Shown here: positions 8,795 to 17,304 of the stretch, one piece after another | How the letters are laid out: each line of letters starts with the position of its first letter | Numbering within the stretch: position 1 is the stretch's first letter | Notes under the pieces: model-generated | What the model was told of the DNA's origin: nothing | The model's input: the letters and a program-made list of their open reading frames with translations, nothing else | Database searches by the model: none | Made by a program: the position numbers and the translations under genes | NCBI GenBank assembly: GCA_009773645.1 | Contig: WSYB01000001.1 | Location: 100,644 to 164,643 of the forward strand | Reading direction: 5' to 3' | Origin: Geobacteraceae bacterium | GTDB taxonomy: Bacteria > Desulfobacterota > Desulfuromonadia > Geobacterales > Geobacteraceae | DNA: 64,000 bases

Positions 8795-10431
8795 CCGCAG
8801 CCGACTCCGTCAACATCGCCGGCCACCTCCCGGAGATGGCCCGCCGCCAACCGGATGCCCCGGCCATCATCTTTCCCCGGCAAAATCGCCGCCTCACCTT
8901 CCGGGAGCTGGAGGAGATGAGCAACCGCATCGCCCACGGGTTTATCCGTCTCGGCATCGGCCGGGGCACAAGGACGGTCCTCATGGTCACGCCCGGACCG
9001 GAGTTCTTCGCCCTCACCTTCGCCCTCTTCAAGGTCGGGGCGGTGCCGGTCCTGATAGACCCGGGGCTGGGGGTGAAGAATCTCAAGACGTGCATCTCCG
9101 AGGCAGAACCCCGCGCATTCATCGGCATCCCCAAGGCGCATCTCGCCCGCCTCATCTGCGGCTGGGGGAGGGAAACCCTCAACATCTGCGTGACCGTGGG
9201 AATGCGCCTTTTCTGGGGGGGGACAACCATCTCCGATATTCTCAAGGATGTCGAGGAAGGCCTTCCCTTCCCTCTGGCAAGCACGGGACACGACGAGACC
9301 GCGGCGATCCTCTTCACTAGCGGCAGCACCGGCCCCCCGAAGGGGGTGATCTACAGCCATGGCAATTTTGTCGCCCAGGTGGATGCCCTGCGCCGCGTCT
9401 ACGGCATCGAGCCGGGGGAGATCGACCTTCCCACCTTCCCCCTTTTCGCCCTTTTCGCTCCGGCCCTCGGCATGACGGCCGTCATCCCGGAGATGGATTT
9501 CACCCGGCCGGGAGGGGTCAATCCCGAAAAAATCATAACGGCTATCGAAACTTACGGCGTCACCACCATGTTCGGCTCCCCGGCACTCATCAACCGGGTC
9601 GGCCGCTACGGGGCGAAACGCGGCGTGCGGCTTCCCACCCTCAGGCGGGTAATCTCCGCCGGAGCGCCGGTGCCGGCAACCGTCCTCGAACGGTTCGCCG
9701 GAATGCTCAATCCGGGGGCGGAAATTTTCACACCCTACGGGGCGACTGAAGCCCTGCCGGTTTGCTCCATCGGCAGCGGCGAGATCCTTGCAGTGACTCG
9801 GCACATCACCGATGCAGGCGGCGGAGTCTGTATCGGCCGGCCGGTGGAAGGGATGCGGCTCGAAGTAATTGAAATAAGCGACGAGCCGATACCCGTCTGG
9901 AACGACGAGCTCCGCGTGCCGAAAGGGAAGATCGGCGAGCTCGTCGTCCAGGGGGAGCAGGCGACACGAGGGTACTATAACCGTCCCGCAGCCGATCTCC
10001 TCGCAAAGATCGCCGACCCGGCCACCGGCAGCTTCTTACACCGCATGGGGGACCTGGGGGGAATCGATGAGGAAGGACGGGTCTGGTTCTGCGGGAGGAA
10101 ATCGCACCGCGTGGAAACCCCGGAGGGACCGTTGTACACAATTCCCTGCGAGGCGGTCTTCAATACCCATCCCCTCGTCTTTCGTACCGCCCTCGTCGGC
10201 ATCGGAGAGCAGGGCCGACAGCGGCCGGTCCTCTGCGTGGAGCTGGAAAAGCCGGTAAAGGCTGACCGGGAAAAAGTGGGCAAGGAACTTCTCGCCATCG
10301 GCAGCGCCCACATCCATACCCATTCCATTTCCGCCATCCTCTTCCACCCCGCCTTCCCCGTCGACATCCGCCACAACGCGAAGATCTTCCGGGAAAAGCT
10401 CGCCCGCTGGGCGGCGAAGGAGCTCTCATGA
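8791..10431 (+). CDS. oleC: OleC, beta-lactone synthetase (AMP-dependent synthetase superfamily)
   Basis: 546 residues. OleC adenylates the beta-hydroxy acid from OleD and closes it to a beta-lactone. The ANL-superfamily P-loop FTSGSTGPPKG is at about residues 174-185, the PYGATEALP aromatic/Thr-Glu motif near 314 and the hinge-region motif GDLGGIDEEGRVWF near 420. The ATG at 8791 overlaps the oleB TGA (ATGA); longer in-frame extensions into oleB are spurious. The stop likewise overlaps the oleD ATG, so oleB, oleC and oleD are translationally coupled. A plain fatty-acyl-CoA ligase is the alternative, but the position between oleB and oleD argues against it. Confidence 0.9.
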   Translation: MTAADSVNIAGHLPEMARRQPDAPAIIFPRQNRRLTFRELEEMSNRIAHGFIRLGIGRGTRTVLMVTPGPEFFALTFALFKVGAVPVLIDPGLGVKNLKTCISEAEPRAFIGIPKAHLARLICGWGRETLNICVTVGMRLFWGGTTISDILKDVEEGLPFPLASTGHDETAAILFTSGSTGPPKGVIYSHGNFVAQVDALRRVYGIEPGEIDLPTFPLFALFAPALGMTAVIPEMDFTRPGGVNPEKIITAIETYGVTTMFGSPALINRVGRYGAKRGVRLPTLRRVISAGAPVPATVLERFAGMLNPGAEIFTPYGATEALPVCSIGSGEILAVTRHITDAGGGVCIGRPVEGMRLEVIEISDEPIPVWNDELRVPKGKIGELVVQGEQATRGYYNRPAADLLAKIADPATGSFLHRMGDLGGIDEEGRVWFCGRKSHRVETPEGPLYTIPCEAVFNTHPLVFRTALVGIGEQGRQRPVLCVELEKPVKADREKVGKELLAIGSAHIHTHSISAILFHPAFPVDIRHNAKIFREKLARWAAKELS

Positions 10432-11423
10432 AGGCGCTTGTGACCGGTGGCGGCGGCTTTCTCGGCAAGGCGATCACCCGCCTCCTCGTGGAACGGGGGG
10501 ACGTGGTGCGCAGCTTTTCCCGCGGGGCATATCCTGAACTTGCGTCTCTTGGTGTGGAAACGGTGCGCGGCGATCTGGCTGACAGGGAAGCGGTGCTTGC
10601 TGCGGCAAAAGGTTTCGACGTTGTCTTCCACGTGGCAGCCAAAGCGGGGATATGGGGAACTTATGAAGAATTCCATCGTTCGAACGTGACCGGCACGGAG
10701 AACGTTCTCGCCGCCTGCCGCCACCACGGGATCGGCCGCCTCGTCTACACGGGATCGCCGAGCGTGGTCTTCGATGGCCGGGACGTTGAAGGAGAAGACG
10801 AGTCGCTCCCCTACCCTAAGCATTACGAAGCCCACTACCCGCGAACGAAGGCGCTGGCCGAGAAACTCGTCCTCGCCGCCGACTGCTCTGTTCTGGCAAC
10901 CGTTTCGCTGCGGCCCCACCTCATCTGGGGACCGGGGGACAATCACCTCGTCCCCCGCATCGTGGCCAGGGGACGGGCCGGGAAACTGCGGCGGATCGGC
11001 AACCGTCCATGTCTGGTGGATACGGTATATGTGGACAACGCCGCCCGCGCCCATATTCTCGCCGCCGACCGCCTCGCCCCAGGCTCAACCGTGGCCGGCA
11101 AGGCATATTTCATAACTAACGGCGAGCCTCTCCCCCTGTGGGAGATCGTGGATCGTATCCTCGCCGCCGCCGGGCTCCCGCCGGTAAGGCGGCGTGTGTC
11201 GCCGGGAGTGGCATACACCGTCGGCGCCTTCTGCGAAGGACTCTGGAATGTCCTGCGATTGCAGGGAGAGCCCCCCATGACGCGCTTTGTTGCCCGCGAG
11301 CTTGCCACCGCCCACTGGTTCGATATCTCCGCCGCCCGGCGCGATCTCGGATACGCGCCGGAAGTATCCATTGCCGAGGGACTGAAGCGCCTGCAGGAGT
11401 GGCTTGCCGGAGAAAGGCCGTGA
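10428..11423 (+). CDS. oleD: OleD, NADPH-dependent 2-alkyl-3-ketoalkanoate reductase
   Basis: 331 residues, extended short-chain dehydrogenase/3-beta-HSD family. OleD reduces the beta-keto acid from OleA to the beta-hydroxy acid used by OleC. The Rossmann motif GGGGFLG is at residues 7-13 and the catalytic YxxxK is Tyr137/Lys141 (YPRTK). The start overlaps oleC (ATGA) and the stop overlaps the following GTG start, continuing the chain of coupled genes. NAD-dependent epimerases share this fold; the context decides the call. Confidence 0.9.
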   Translation: MKALVTGGGGFLGKAITRLLVERGDVVRSFSRGAYPELASLGVETVRGDLADREAVLAAAKGFDVVFHVAAKAGIWGTYEEFHRSNVTGTENVLAACRHHGIGRLVYTGSPSVVFDGRDVEGEDESLPYPKHYEAHYPRTKALAEKLVLAADCSVLATVSLRPHLIWGPGDNHLVPRIVARGRAGKLRRIGNRPCLVDTVYVDNAARAHILAADRLAPGSTVAGKAYFITNGEPLPLWEIVDRILAAAGLPPVRRRVSPGVAYTVGAFCEGLWNVLRLQGEPPMTRFVARELATAHWFDISAARRDLGYAPEVSIAEGLKRLQEWLAGERP

Positions 11424-12154
11424 ACCGGGTACCGACACCGGCCGCCGGGGAGGTACACATCCGGTTTATCCACCTCGACAGGGAACCCGGTGAACTGGCA
11501 CGGCTCGAACGGTTCCTCTCTCCCGACGAACGAATCAGGGCCGGCCGTCTGCGCGACCGGCAGGCCAGGGACCGTTTTGTGGCCGGGCGCGGTTTTCTCC
11601 GCGAAACCCTGGCGGGCTGCCTGGGTCGTGAGCCGGAGAGGCTTCGGCTTGCCGTGGGAGAGCACGGGAAACCCTCCCTGGCGGGAGAAGAGGGGAGCAA
11701 AGGGCTCAGATTCAGCCTCTCCCATGCAGAAGATCTTGCCATTCTTGCCGTTGCCCGTGACTGTGAAATAGGGGTCGATCTGGAACGGATGAGGGACAAT
11801 GTGCCGTTTCGTCAGATGGCACAGCGTTTCTTTTCCCCCAGGGAAAGGGATGAGCTGTTCACTCTTCCGCCACCGTTGCAGCTGCCGGCCTTCTTCCGCT
11901 GCTGGACCCGCAAGGAAGCCTATTTGAAAGGGTGCGGCACCGGTTTTTCCCAGCCGTCCGACTGCTTCGCGGTTACCCTTCTTCCCGGCCACCCCCCTGC
12001 CCTTATGGAACACCTGACCTCTCCCGGAGAGCCCGCCAGATGGAGGATCGTGGATATTGCCGTTCCGGACGGCTGCTGTGCAGCCCTCGCCGCCGAAGGG
12101 GAAACTCCGGTCATCCGCTGCTTTCCGTGGGATTTATACAGTTCTTCTTCTTGA
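11420..12154 (+). CDS. Sfp-type 4'-phosphopantetheinyl transferase
   Basis: 244 residues. This family moves phosphopantetheine from CoA to the Ser of carrier-protein domains. The signatures GVDLE (Mg/CoA site, about residue 117) and WTRKEAYLK (about residue 167) are present, with FSLSHAE before them. The start is a GTG at 11420 overlapping the oleD stop. Being last in the megasynthase-ole cluster, it most likely activates the ACP array of the PUFA-type synthase, which lies upstream of the window (inference). The stop codon overlaps the -35 of the following regulator promoter. Confidence 0.9.
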   Translation: MNRVPTPAAGEVHIRFIHLDREPGELARLERFLSPDERIRAGRLRDRQARDRFVAGRGFLRETLAGCLGREPERLRLAVGEHGKPSLAGEEGSKGLRFSLSHAEDLAILAVARDCEIGVDLERMRDNVPFRQMAQRFFSPRERDELFTLPPPLQLPAFFRCWTRKEAYLKGCGTGFSQPSDCFAVTLLPGHPPALMEHLTSPGEPARWRIVDIAVPDGCCAALAAEGETPVIRCFPWDLYSSSS

Positions 12155-12178
12155 CAAACTGTAATATTCGCATATAAA
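12151..12178 (+). promoter_or_regulatory. Predicted sigma-70 promoter of the SARP/MalT-like regulator
   Basis: TTGACA at 12151-12156, a 16-bp spacer, TATAAA at 12173-12178. The -35 overlaps the stop of the phosphopantetheinyl transferase. A perfect 7-bp inverted repeat (CGTTCTT 12188-12194 / AAGAACG 12212-12218) just downstream could be an operator. Confidence 0.65.
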
Positions 12179-12280
12179 ATATAACACCGTTCTTAAAAAC
12201 TTCTTCTAACCAAGAACGCCCTCTCTGTATTACTTAATCCAACAGGAAGTGGAGCGATCGAAATGCATCCGTGAGCATTG

Positions 12281-15200
12281 ATGAAGACAAAATACCCTCC
12301 CATAGCTAAAATAAGCCGTCCGACCACGTCAGGCGTTGTGACTCGCACAAGGGTTGTCAGCTTACTTGATGTCGCCCGAAATCAGCCGATTATCTGGGTC
12401 TCGGCCCCTGCCGGTTCCGGGAAGACCACGCTGGTCACCAGTTATCTTGATGAACACAAGCTCCCCTGTCTGTGGTATCAGGTCGATGAAAACGATGCGG
12501 ACATCGCCACGTTCTTTTATTACATGGGACTGGCCGCAAAGAGAGCATCTCCGCGGAACCGCGCATCTCTCCCCCTCTTGACTCCCGAATACCTTCAAGG
12601 AATCACCACTTTTACCCGCCGGTATTTCGACAGCCTTTACGGCAGATTCAGCCAACCCTTCACCCTTGTATTCGATAACTATCAGACTGTTCCGGCCGAC
12701 TCAGATTTTCATGGAATAATTCGTGACGGGCTCTCAGCTATCCCCGATGGGATCAATGTTATCGTAATCAGCCGCGAACCGCCTCCGCCGGTATTTGCTC
12801 GCCTGCGAGCGTCCAACAGGCTGAGTTTTATTGGATGGGATGAAATCAGGTTCGATCTGGAGGAAACCAAGTCACTCATTCTGAGCAAAAGGCAGGATTC
12901 CTTGCCGGATGCCTTCCTGGAAGATCTTCACAAAAAGACCGAAGGCTGGGCCGCCGGTGTCGTGCTGATGCTGGAACGGATGAAGTCGGGAGAAAACGAT
13001 CCGGAGGTACTTCACCATTGTACCCGGGAGGAAGTTTTTCACTATTTTGCGGGAGAACTGTTCGAAAAAGCCGGCAGAGAAACCCAGGATTTTCTGCTTG
13101 CCTCTGCCTTGTTGCCGAGTATGACCGCAGAAGAGGCTCAGGGCCTTACCGGCAACAATGCATCCGCAGCGATCCTGGCTGCGTTGAATCGTAACCACTT
13201 TTTTACCGAAAGACATTTTTCTGCGCACTCCGTCTACCAGTACCACCCGCTGTTTCGAGAATTCTTACTGGCTCGCGCGGAAGATACGCTGCCCCCGGCG
13301 CAGCTGCTTGAACTGCGGCGCAATACGGCCGCCTTGCTCGAAAGAAGCGGCCGTCCTGAACCGGCAGCGGAACTCATGTGCAAGATCGGTGACTGGCCGG
13401 CCCTCACGCGGCTGATCAATACTTGCGCGCAGGCCTTCATCGCCCAGGGGCGGACGCGGACCCTGGAGGGGTGGCTGAGGAGCTTTCCCGAAGGTTACGG
13501 TGAGCACTTCCCCTGGCTGGAATACTGGCTCGGCGCCTGCCGGCTCCCCTTTAGTCCGCTTGAGAGTCAGCACCATTTCGAACGCGCCTTCGAGCTGTTC
13601 GGAAAAGAAAATAATCCTTCCGGCCAGTTCCTTGCGTGGGCAGGAAAAGCCGATTCCATTTACTATGCCTGGTCCGACTTTACTTCTCTAGACCGTTGGT
13701 TTGTCCTGTTCGACGAGCTCCTTCAACGGCAGCCGGTTTTCCCGTCCGTGGAAATCGAAGTCATTGTTTCGAACAGCGTCTTCGGAGCGCTGCTCTACAG
13801 GAATCCCGTGCACGCCAAACTCGTTTTCTGGGAAGCGCGGTTAGACGCACTTCTCCATACGATCACCGACAGCCGCCTGCGTATCACGATGGGGAGCAAT
13901 CTCATCAATTATTATGTCTGGGTCGGCGATTTCGCGAAGGCGGCACGGCTGATCGATACGCTTAGAGCGTCGGTCCATGCCCGTGACATACCGCCTCTCG
14001 TACTCCTGATGTGGAATGGAATGGTGGCGATTTTCCACTGGGAGGTTTGCAATTTCGAGGGTTGCCGTAAGACCGTTGCCGAAAGTCTCAAGACCGCCGA
14101 GACCATGGGTATTCACATTCTTGACATGATCCTGCTCTCCCATGGCACCTACGGTGCTTTGAGCGCCGGAGAGCTTTCCTCCGGAGCAGATCTTCTCGAT
14201 CAGATCAAATCGCTGATGAGCTATGCCCGCTGGGTGGATATCGCGCATTACCACTACCTCGCAGGATGGGAGGCTGCCCTCCGCGAAGATATCCCGCGTG
14301 CTCTTGATCATGCGCAGGTGTCGCTATCGATCACAGAGAAATCAGGGGTCCTGTTTCCACAGGCTCTCAGCCATGCGGCAATGGCGCAGCTCCTGATAAC
14401 GCTCAAGCAATACAACGAGGCTTCACGCAGCATTCTGATGGCGCGTCGTATCGGTCATGGCATGAAGAGCTCGATCATCGAAACGATGTGTCTCCTGGCA
14501 GAAGCCCGGCTGGCTCTTGATCAGAACGATGAGATCAAGTGCCTCGTGACTCTGCGTGAAGCATTCGCGCTGGGAAAAAGTCAGGGCCATGTAAATTACC
14601 CCTGGTGGCAGCCGAAAGTGATGGCGCGCCTCTGCGCCAAGGCCCTGGAGGCGGGAATCGAGGCCGAGTATGTGCAACAGCTTGTGCGCAAACGTCATCT
14701 TTTACCTCCGGCGTCTCAGATGACGCTGGAAAACTGGCCCTGGCCTTTGAAGATCTACACTCTCTCCCGTTTCGAACTGGTCAGAGATGGGGAACCGGTA
14801 CGGTTCTCCGGCAAGGTGCAGCAGAAGCCGCTGGCTCTCCTCAAGGCGTTGATCGCCTTTGGCGGGGCCGATGTGGCCGAGGAGCAGGTCACGGACGTCT
14901 TATGGCCTGACGTTGATGGTGATCTGGCGCATCGGTCCTTCGAGGTGACGGTTCATCGCTTGCGCAAACTGATCGGCCATGAAAAGGCGATTCAGCTTCA
15001 GGACCGGCGCTTGACCCTCGATATCAGCCTTTGCTGGGTAGACGTCCGTGCCCTTGGGATTCTACTCGAAAAGGCAGACGCGGCCTGGAAAAGCATAAAT
15101 GAGTCACCCATCTGCTTGGCAGAGGCTGTGCGGCTGAGCGAAAAGGCTGTTGCTATGTACCGTGGGCATTTTCTGCCGGGCGATTCCGCCCACTCATGGG

Positions 15201-15502
15201 TGCTTTCCACACGCGAACGATTGCGGAGCAAGTTTCTTCGCCTCATTGTCAAGCTGGGCACCCACCGGGAACAGGCCAAGCAGTGGGAAAGCGCCGCGGA
15301 GGTGTTTCAGAAAGGGCTGGAGGTGGATGGGCTTGCCGAGGAATTCTACCAGCATCTCATGGTCTGCTATCAGCAAGTCGGCCGCAGGTCCGAGGCTATA
15401 GCCGTTTACAACCGCTGCCGTTCGCTTCTGTCATCTACGCTCGGAATCGTCCCTTCCACCGAGACCGAGAATCTCTATCAATCCCTTAAAAACGGCCGGT
15501 AG
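12281..15502 (+). CDS. MalT-like STAND ATPase with C-terminal SARP/BTAD DNA-binding module
   Basis: 1073 residues. The N-terminus resembles MalT-type NTPases: Walker A (SAPAGSGKTT, about residues 41-50), then a Walker B-like FTLVFDNYQ (about residue 128). The centre is helical, TPR-like repeats. The C-terminus has an OmpR/SARP-type winged helix (about 822-903, ending TVHRLRKLIG) followed by a BTAD domain with TPRs (about 907-1070). The DNA-binding domain is therefore the SARP kind, not the LuxR HTH of MalT. The ATG at 12281 is favoured over the adjacent TTG; the SD is weak. The ligand cannot be told from sequence. It lies between the lipid cluster and a set of surface/transport genes that share SARP-like direct repeats upstream (15984, 18216, 24833); these are its candidate targets. 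Confidence 0.85.
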   Translation: MKTKYPPIAKISRPTTSGVVTRTRVVSLLDVARNQPIIWVSAPAGSGKTTLVTSYLDEHKLPCLWYQVDENDADIATFFYYMGLAAKRASPRNRASLPLLTPEYLQGITTFTRRYFDSLYGRFSQPFTLVFDNYQTVPADSDFHGIIRDGLSAIPDGINVIVISREPPPPVFARLRASNRLSFIGWDEIRFDLEETKSLILSKRQDSLPDAFLEDLHKKTEGWAAGVVLMLERMKSGENDPEVLHHCTREEVFHYFAGELFEKAGRETQDFLLASALLPSMTAEEAQGLTGNNASAAILAALNRNHFFTERHFSAHSVYQYHPLFREFLLARAEDTLPPAQLLELRRNTAALLERSGRPEPAAELMCKIGDWPALTRLINTCAQAFIAQGRTRTLEGWLRSFPEGYGEHFPWLEYWLGACRLPFSPLESQHHFERAFELFGKENNPSGQFLAWAGKADSIYYAWSDFTSLDRWFVLFDELLQRQPVFPSVEIEVIVSNSVFGALLYRNPVHAKLVFWEARLDALLHTITDSRLRITMGSNLINYYVWVGDFAKAARLIDTLRASVHARDIPPLVLLMWNGMVAIFHWEVCNFEGCRKTVAESLKTAETMGIHILDMILLSHGTYGALSAGELSSGADLLDQIKSLMSYARWVDIAHYHYLAGWEAALREDIPRALDHAQVSLSITEKSGVLFPQALSHAAMAQLLITLKQYNEASRSILMARRIGHGMKSSIIETMCLLAEARLALDQNDEIKCLVTLREAFALGKSQGHVNYPWWQPKVMARLCAKALEAGIEAEYVQQLVRKRHLLPPASQMTLENWPWPLKIYTLSRFELVRDGEPVRFSGKVQQKPLALLKALIAFGGADVAEEQVTDVLWPDVDGDLAHRSFEVTVHRLRKLIGHEKAIQLQDRRLTLDISLCWVDVRALGILLEKADAAWKSINESPICLAEAVRLSEKAVAMYRGHFLPGDSAHSWVLSTRERLRSKFLRLIVKLGTHREQAKQWESAAEVFQKGLEVDGLAEEFYQHLMVCYQQVGRRSEAIAVYNRCRSLLSSTLGIVPSTETENLYQSLKNGR

Positions 15503-15561
15503 GGCGTTAGCCTCCTCCCAAGAGGAAATGTTTAAAAAAACGCCGGAACGGCATAGCCTTT

Positions 15562-15620
15562 TGTAGGGGCGGCCCCGTGTGGCCGCCCTTGTTGGGCAAC
15601 CACATGGGGTTGCCCCTACA
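15562..15620 (+). repeat. GTAGGGGC-family dispersed inverted repeat
   Basis: Outer arms TGTAGGGGC/GCCCCTACA enclose smaller palindromes with CCACATGGGG-like cores. Related copies are at 56509-56569 and 58551-58600. It lies between the regulator stop and the FadL remnant and has no coding role. Confidence 0.85.
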
Positions 15621-15633
15621 TGATAAATTCCGA

Positions 15634-15867
15634 ATAAGAACCAATATTCAATCCATTCGCGCCACAGATAGTTGGGAAGACCAGACCGCACTGGGAGCCG
15701 ACGCCGGCAAGATGGTCATGGACGGTGACGGAGACGGCTGGGGGTATAATCTGGGCGCGCTGCTGGACGTCAACGAAAGCGTTAGCCTGGGCTTCGCCTA
15801 CCGGAGCAGTTCCACCGTAAATATCCACGGCACGGCCACTCTGAGCGGCATCGCGGCCTGCGCAGCA
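15634..15867 (+). pseudogene. Remnant of a FadL/OMPP1-type outer-membrane transport protein
   Basis: About 75 residues resemble the interior of long-chain fatty-acid/hydrocarbon outer-membrane channels of the FadL family. The pattern visible is a DGDGWGYNLGALLDV stretch followed by SVSLGFAYRSS and a HGTATLSG end, typical of two neighbouring barrel strands. There is no signal peptide, no N-terminal hatch and no remaining barrel; the frame ends in unrelated sequence and a stop at 15901. The 5' edge abuts a dispersed repeat, suggesting the gene was broken by rearrangement. A FadL homologue would fit the adjacent lipid cluster, but this copy cannot work. Confidence 0.6.
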
Positions 15868-15983
15868 GCTATGTTTACCTGCCTTTTCCCCTGTTTTTTC
15901 TAACACTTTCCCCTAGTTGAGCCTCCTACTCAGCAGACGGTTACCCTCCAGCAAAAAATACAAAAAGAAAAATAAAAAAGAAT

Positions 15984-16018
15984 CCGTAAGTAATCCGTGG
16001 GTATCCTCCTGGTACGGT
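15984..16018 (+). promoter_or_regulatory. SARP-like direct-repeat site 1, upstream of the first YVVRIYR gene
   Basis: Heptamers CCGTAAG (15984-15990) and CCGTGGG (15995-16001) are separated by TAAT, an 11-bp period. Eleven bases later is TACGGT (16013-16018), at the place of a -10 box. Heptamer-4 bp-heptamer spacing matches known SARP binding sites. It is the most degenerate of the three copies in this window. Confidence 0.5.
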
Positions 16019-16058
16019 AGCTCCATAAATAAGCAGAGTTCTAAAATTATGGGGTCCT

Positions 16059-16253
16059 ATGGACAGCTACGTCGTGCGGATCTACCGGAGAGACAGCGGC
16101 AGCCCTCAGAAAATTGTGGGCCTGGTAGAGCTCGTGGATTGCGAGGAAGAGAAGGCCTTCACCAGTTTTGAAGAGCTTCGGGCGATCCTGAACGCCAGGC
16201 AAGGGCATTCGGCTGGCAAAAAATCGAATGGAAACGTGGAACTGAACAGATAG
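16059..16253 (+). CDS. Small conserved protein, YVVRIYR family, copy 1
   Basis: 64 residues, no signal peptide or membrane segment, function unknown. It is clearly paralogous to the 69-residue protein at 18304. Shared elements are a start MDSYVVRIYRR / METYIVRIYRK, a central G-x-V-E and an AFTSFEELRAIL / GFSTPAELCRIL helix near the end. A GGGG run 4-8 bp before the ATG can serve as SD. It lies about 40 bp downstream of a SARP-like site and 67 bp before the broken RCC1-repeat gene. The two copies, each following such a site, suggest a regulon-linked small protein. I do not recognise a biochemical role. Confidence 0.7.
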   Translation: MDSYVVRIYRRDSGSPQKIVGLVELVDCEEEKAFTSFEELRAILNARQGHSAGKKSNGNVELNR

Positions 16254-16320
16254 TTCAGGGGTAATTCAGGGGCCATACAGAAAAGCTGTCACCATTACTC
16301 AAGCACGGCAGGAGGCAATC

Positions 16321-17032
16321 ATGGAAAGGTTACTTATGGCGTTCATTCTTCTCACAGGGCTTTTGTGCGCAAGCGTTTCTGCGCAGGCATCGCCCTACTA
16401 CACGTCAAGCGTGCAGGACCTCGGCTCAGGCAGATGGCAGTATGACTACACGGTGACGAACGCCGGCCAGCACCTTCACCCAGCTGAGCGCTGGGCACTA
16501 TCATACCTGCGGGGTGAAAAGCGACGGCAGTGTGGCCTGCTGGGGATCCAATAATTATGGCCGTAGCACTCCGCCGGCTGGCGCCTTCACCCAGGTAGGC
16601 GCGGGGAGCACTCATACCTGCGGCGTGAAGACCGACAGCGTCGTGGCGTGCTGGGGAGACAACTATTACGGCCAGAGTACTCCGCCGGTCGGCTCCTTCA
16701 CCCAGCTGAGCGCGGGGAACTATCATACCTGCGGGGTGAAAAGCGACGGCAGCGTGGCCTGCTGGGGATACAATTCTTTTGGCCAAAGCACTCCGCCAGC
16801 CGGCTCCTTCACCCAGGTGAGTGCGGGGAGCGTTCATACCTGCGGGGTGAAAAGCGACGGCAATGTGGCGTGCTGGGGAAACAACGATTACGGCCAGAGC
16901 ACTCCGCCGGCCGGCACCTTCACCCAGGTAGGCGCGGAGAGCGTTCATACCTGCGGGGTGAAGACCGACGGCGTTGTGGCCTGCTGGGGATTAAATGGTC
17001 CCGGCCTGAGCCCCGGAATCGTGCTGCCGTAA
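16321..17032 (+). pseudogene. RCC1-repeat secreted protein, frame-disrupted
   Basis: Frame 1 gives a signal peptide and a short N-terminal segment (SPYYTSSVQDLGSGRWQYDY...) of the kind seen on PEP-CTERM-family exported proteins, then shifts near 16465. In the next frame about five RCC1-like repeats of 37 residues (111 bp) follow, each with HTCGVKSDGSVACWG and TPPAGSFTQVSAG, to the stop at 17032. In that second frame the repeat can be followed back to about 16466, right at the junction, so a deletion or recombination that joined the N-terminus to the repeats out of frame is likely. No sorting signal remains at the C-terminus. A good SD (GGAGG) precedes the ATG at 16321. A sequencing error is the alternative to a true frameshift. 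Confidence 0.75.
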
Positions 17033-17304
17033 GAATAGGTGGTGTTGGTATTTGTAGAGGGCGCAATTGCGGGGGCAATACCGAATAAGGGAATTTATAT
17101 ATTTCCAGGGATATTCCCTTCTCTGCCGATAACGGCAGGCAACCTCAACGTGGGGGATTCGGACACGCTTTGATGTTCCGACGACGGTAATACGCTTCTC
17201 CGTACCGGGAACGGTACATTGCATAACGTGCTGGGGACGATTTTCAACTGCTCGGTCGGCGGGCGGTAAGGTCTTAAACAGAAACAAAACCAAAGGAGTG
17301 ATCT

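Noticed and set aside
15577-15903. Complete small protein gene
   Set aside because: It begins in a dispersed repeat, has no SD and carries only a fragment of a FadL-type barrel.
17033-17304. Possible gene between the RCC1 remnant and the PEP-CTERM gene
   Set aside because: Only a short open piece and an AAGGGAAT/ATTCCCTT inverted repeat are seen; no start, SD or recognisable domain.
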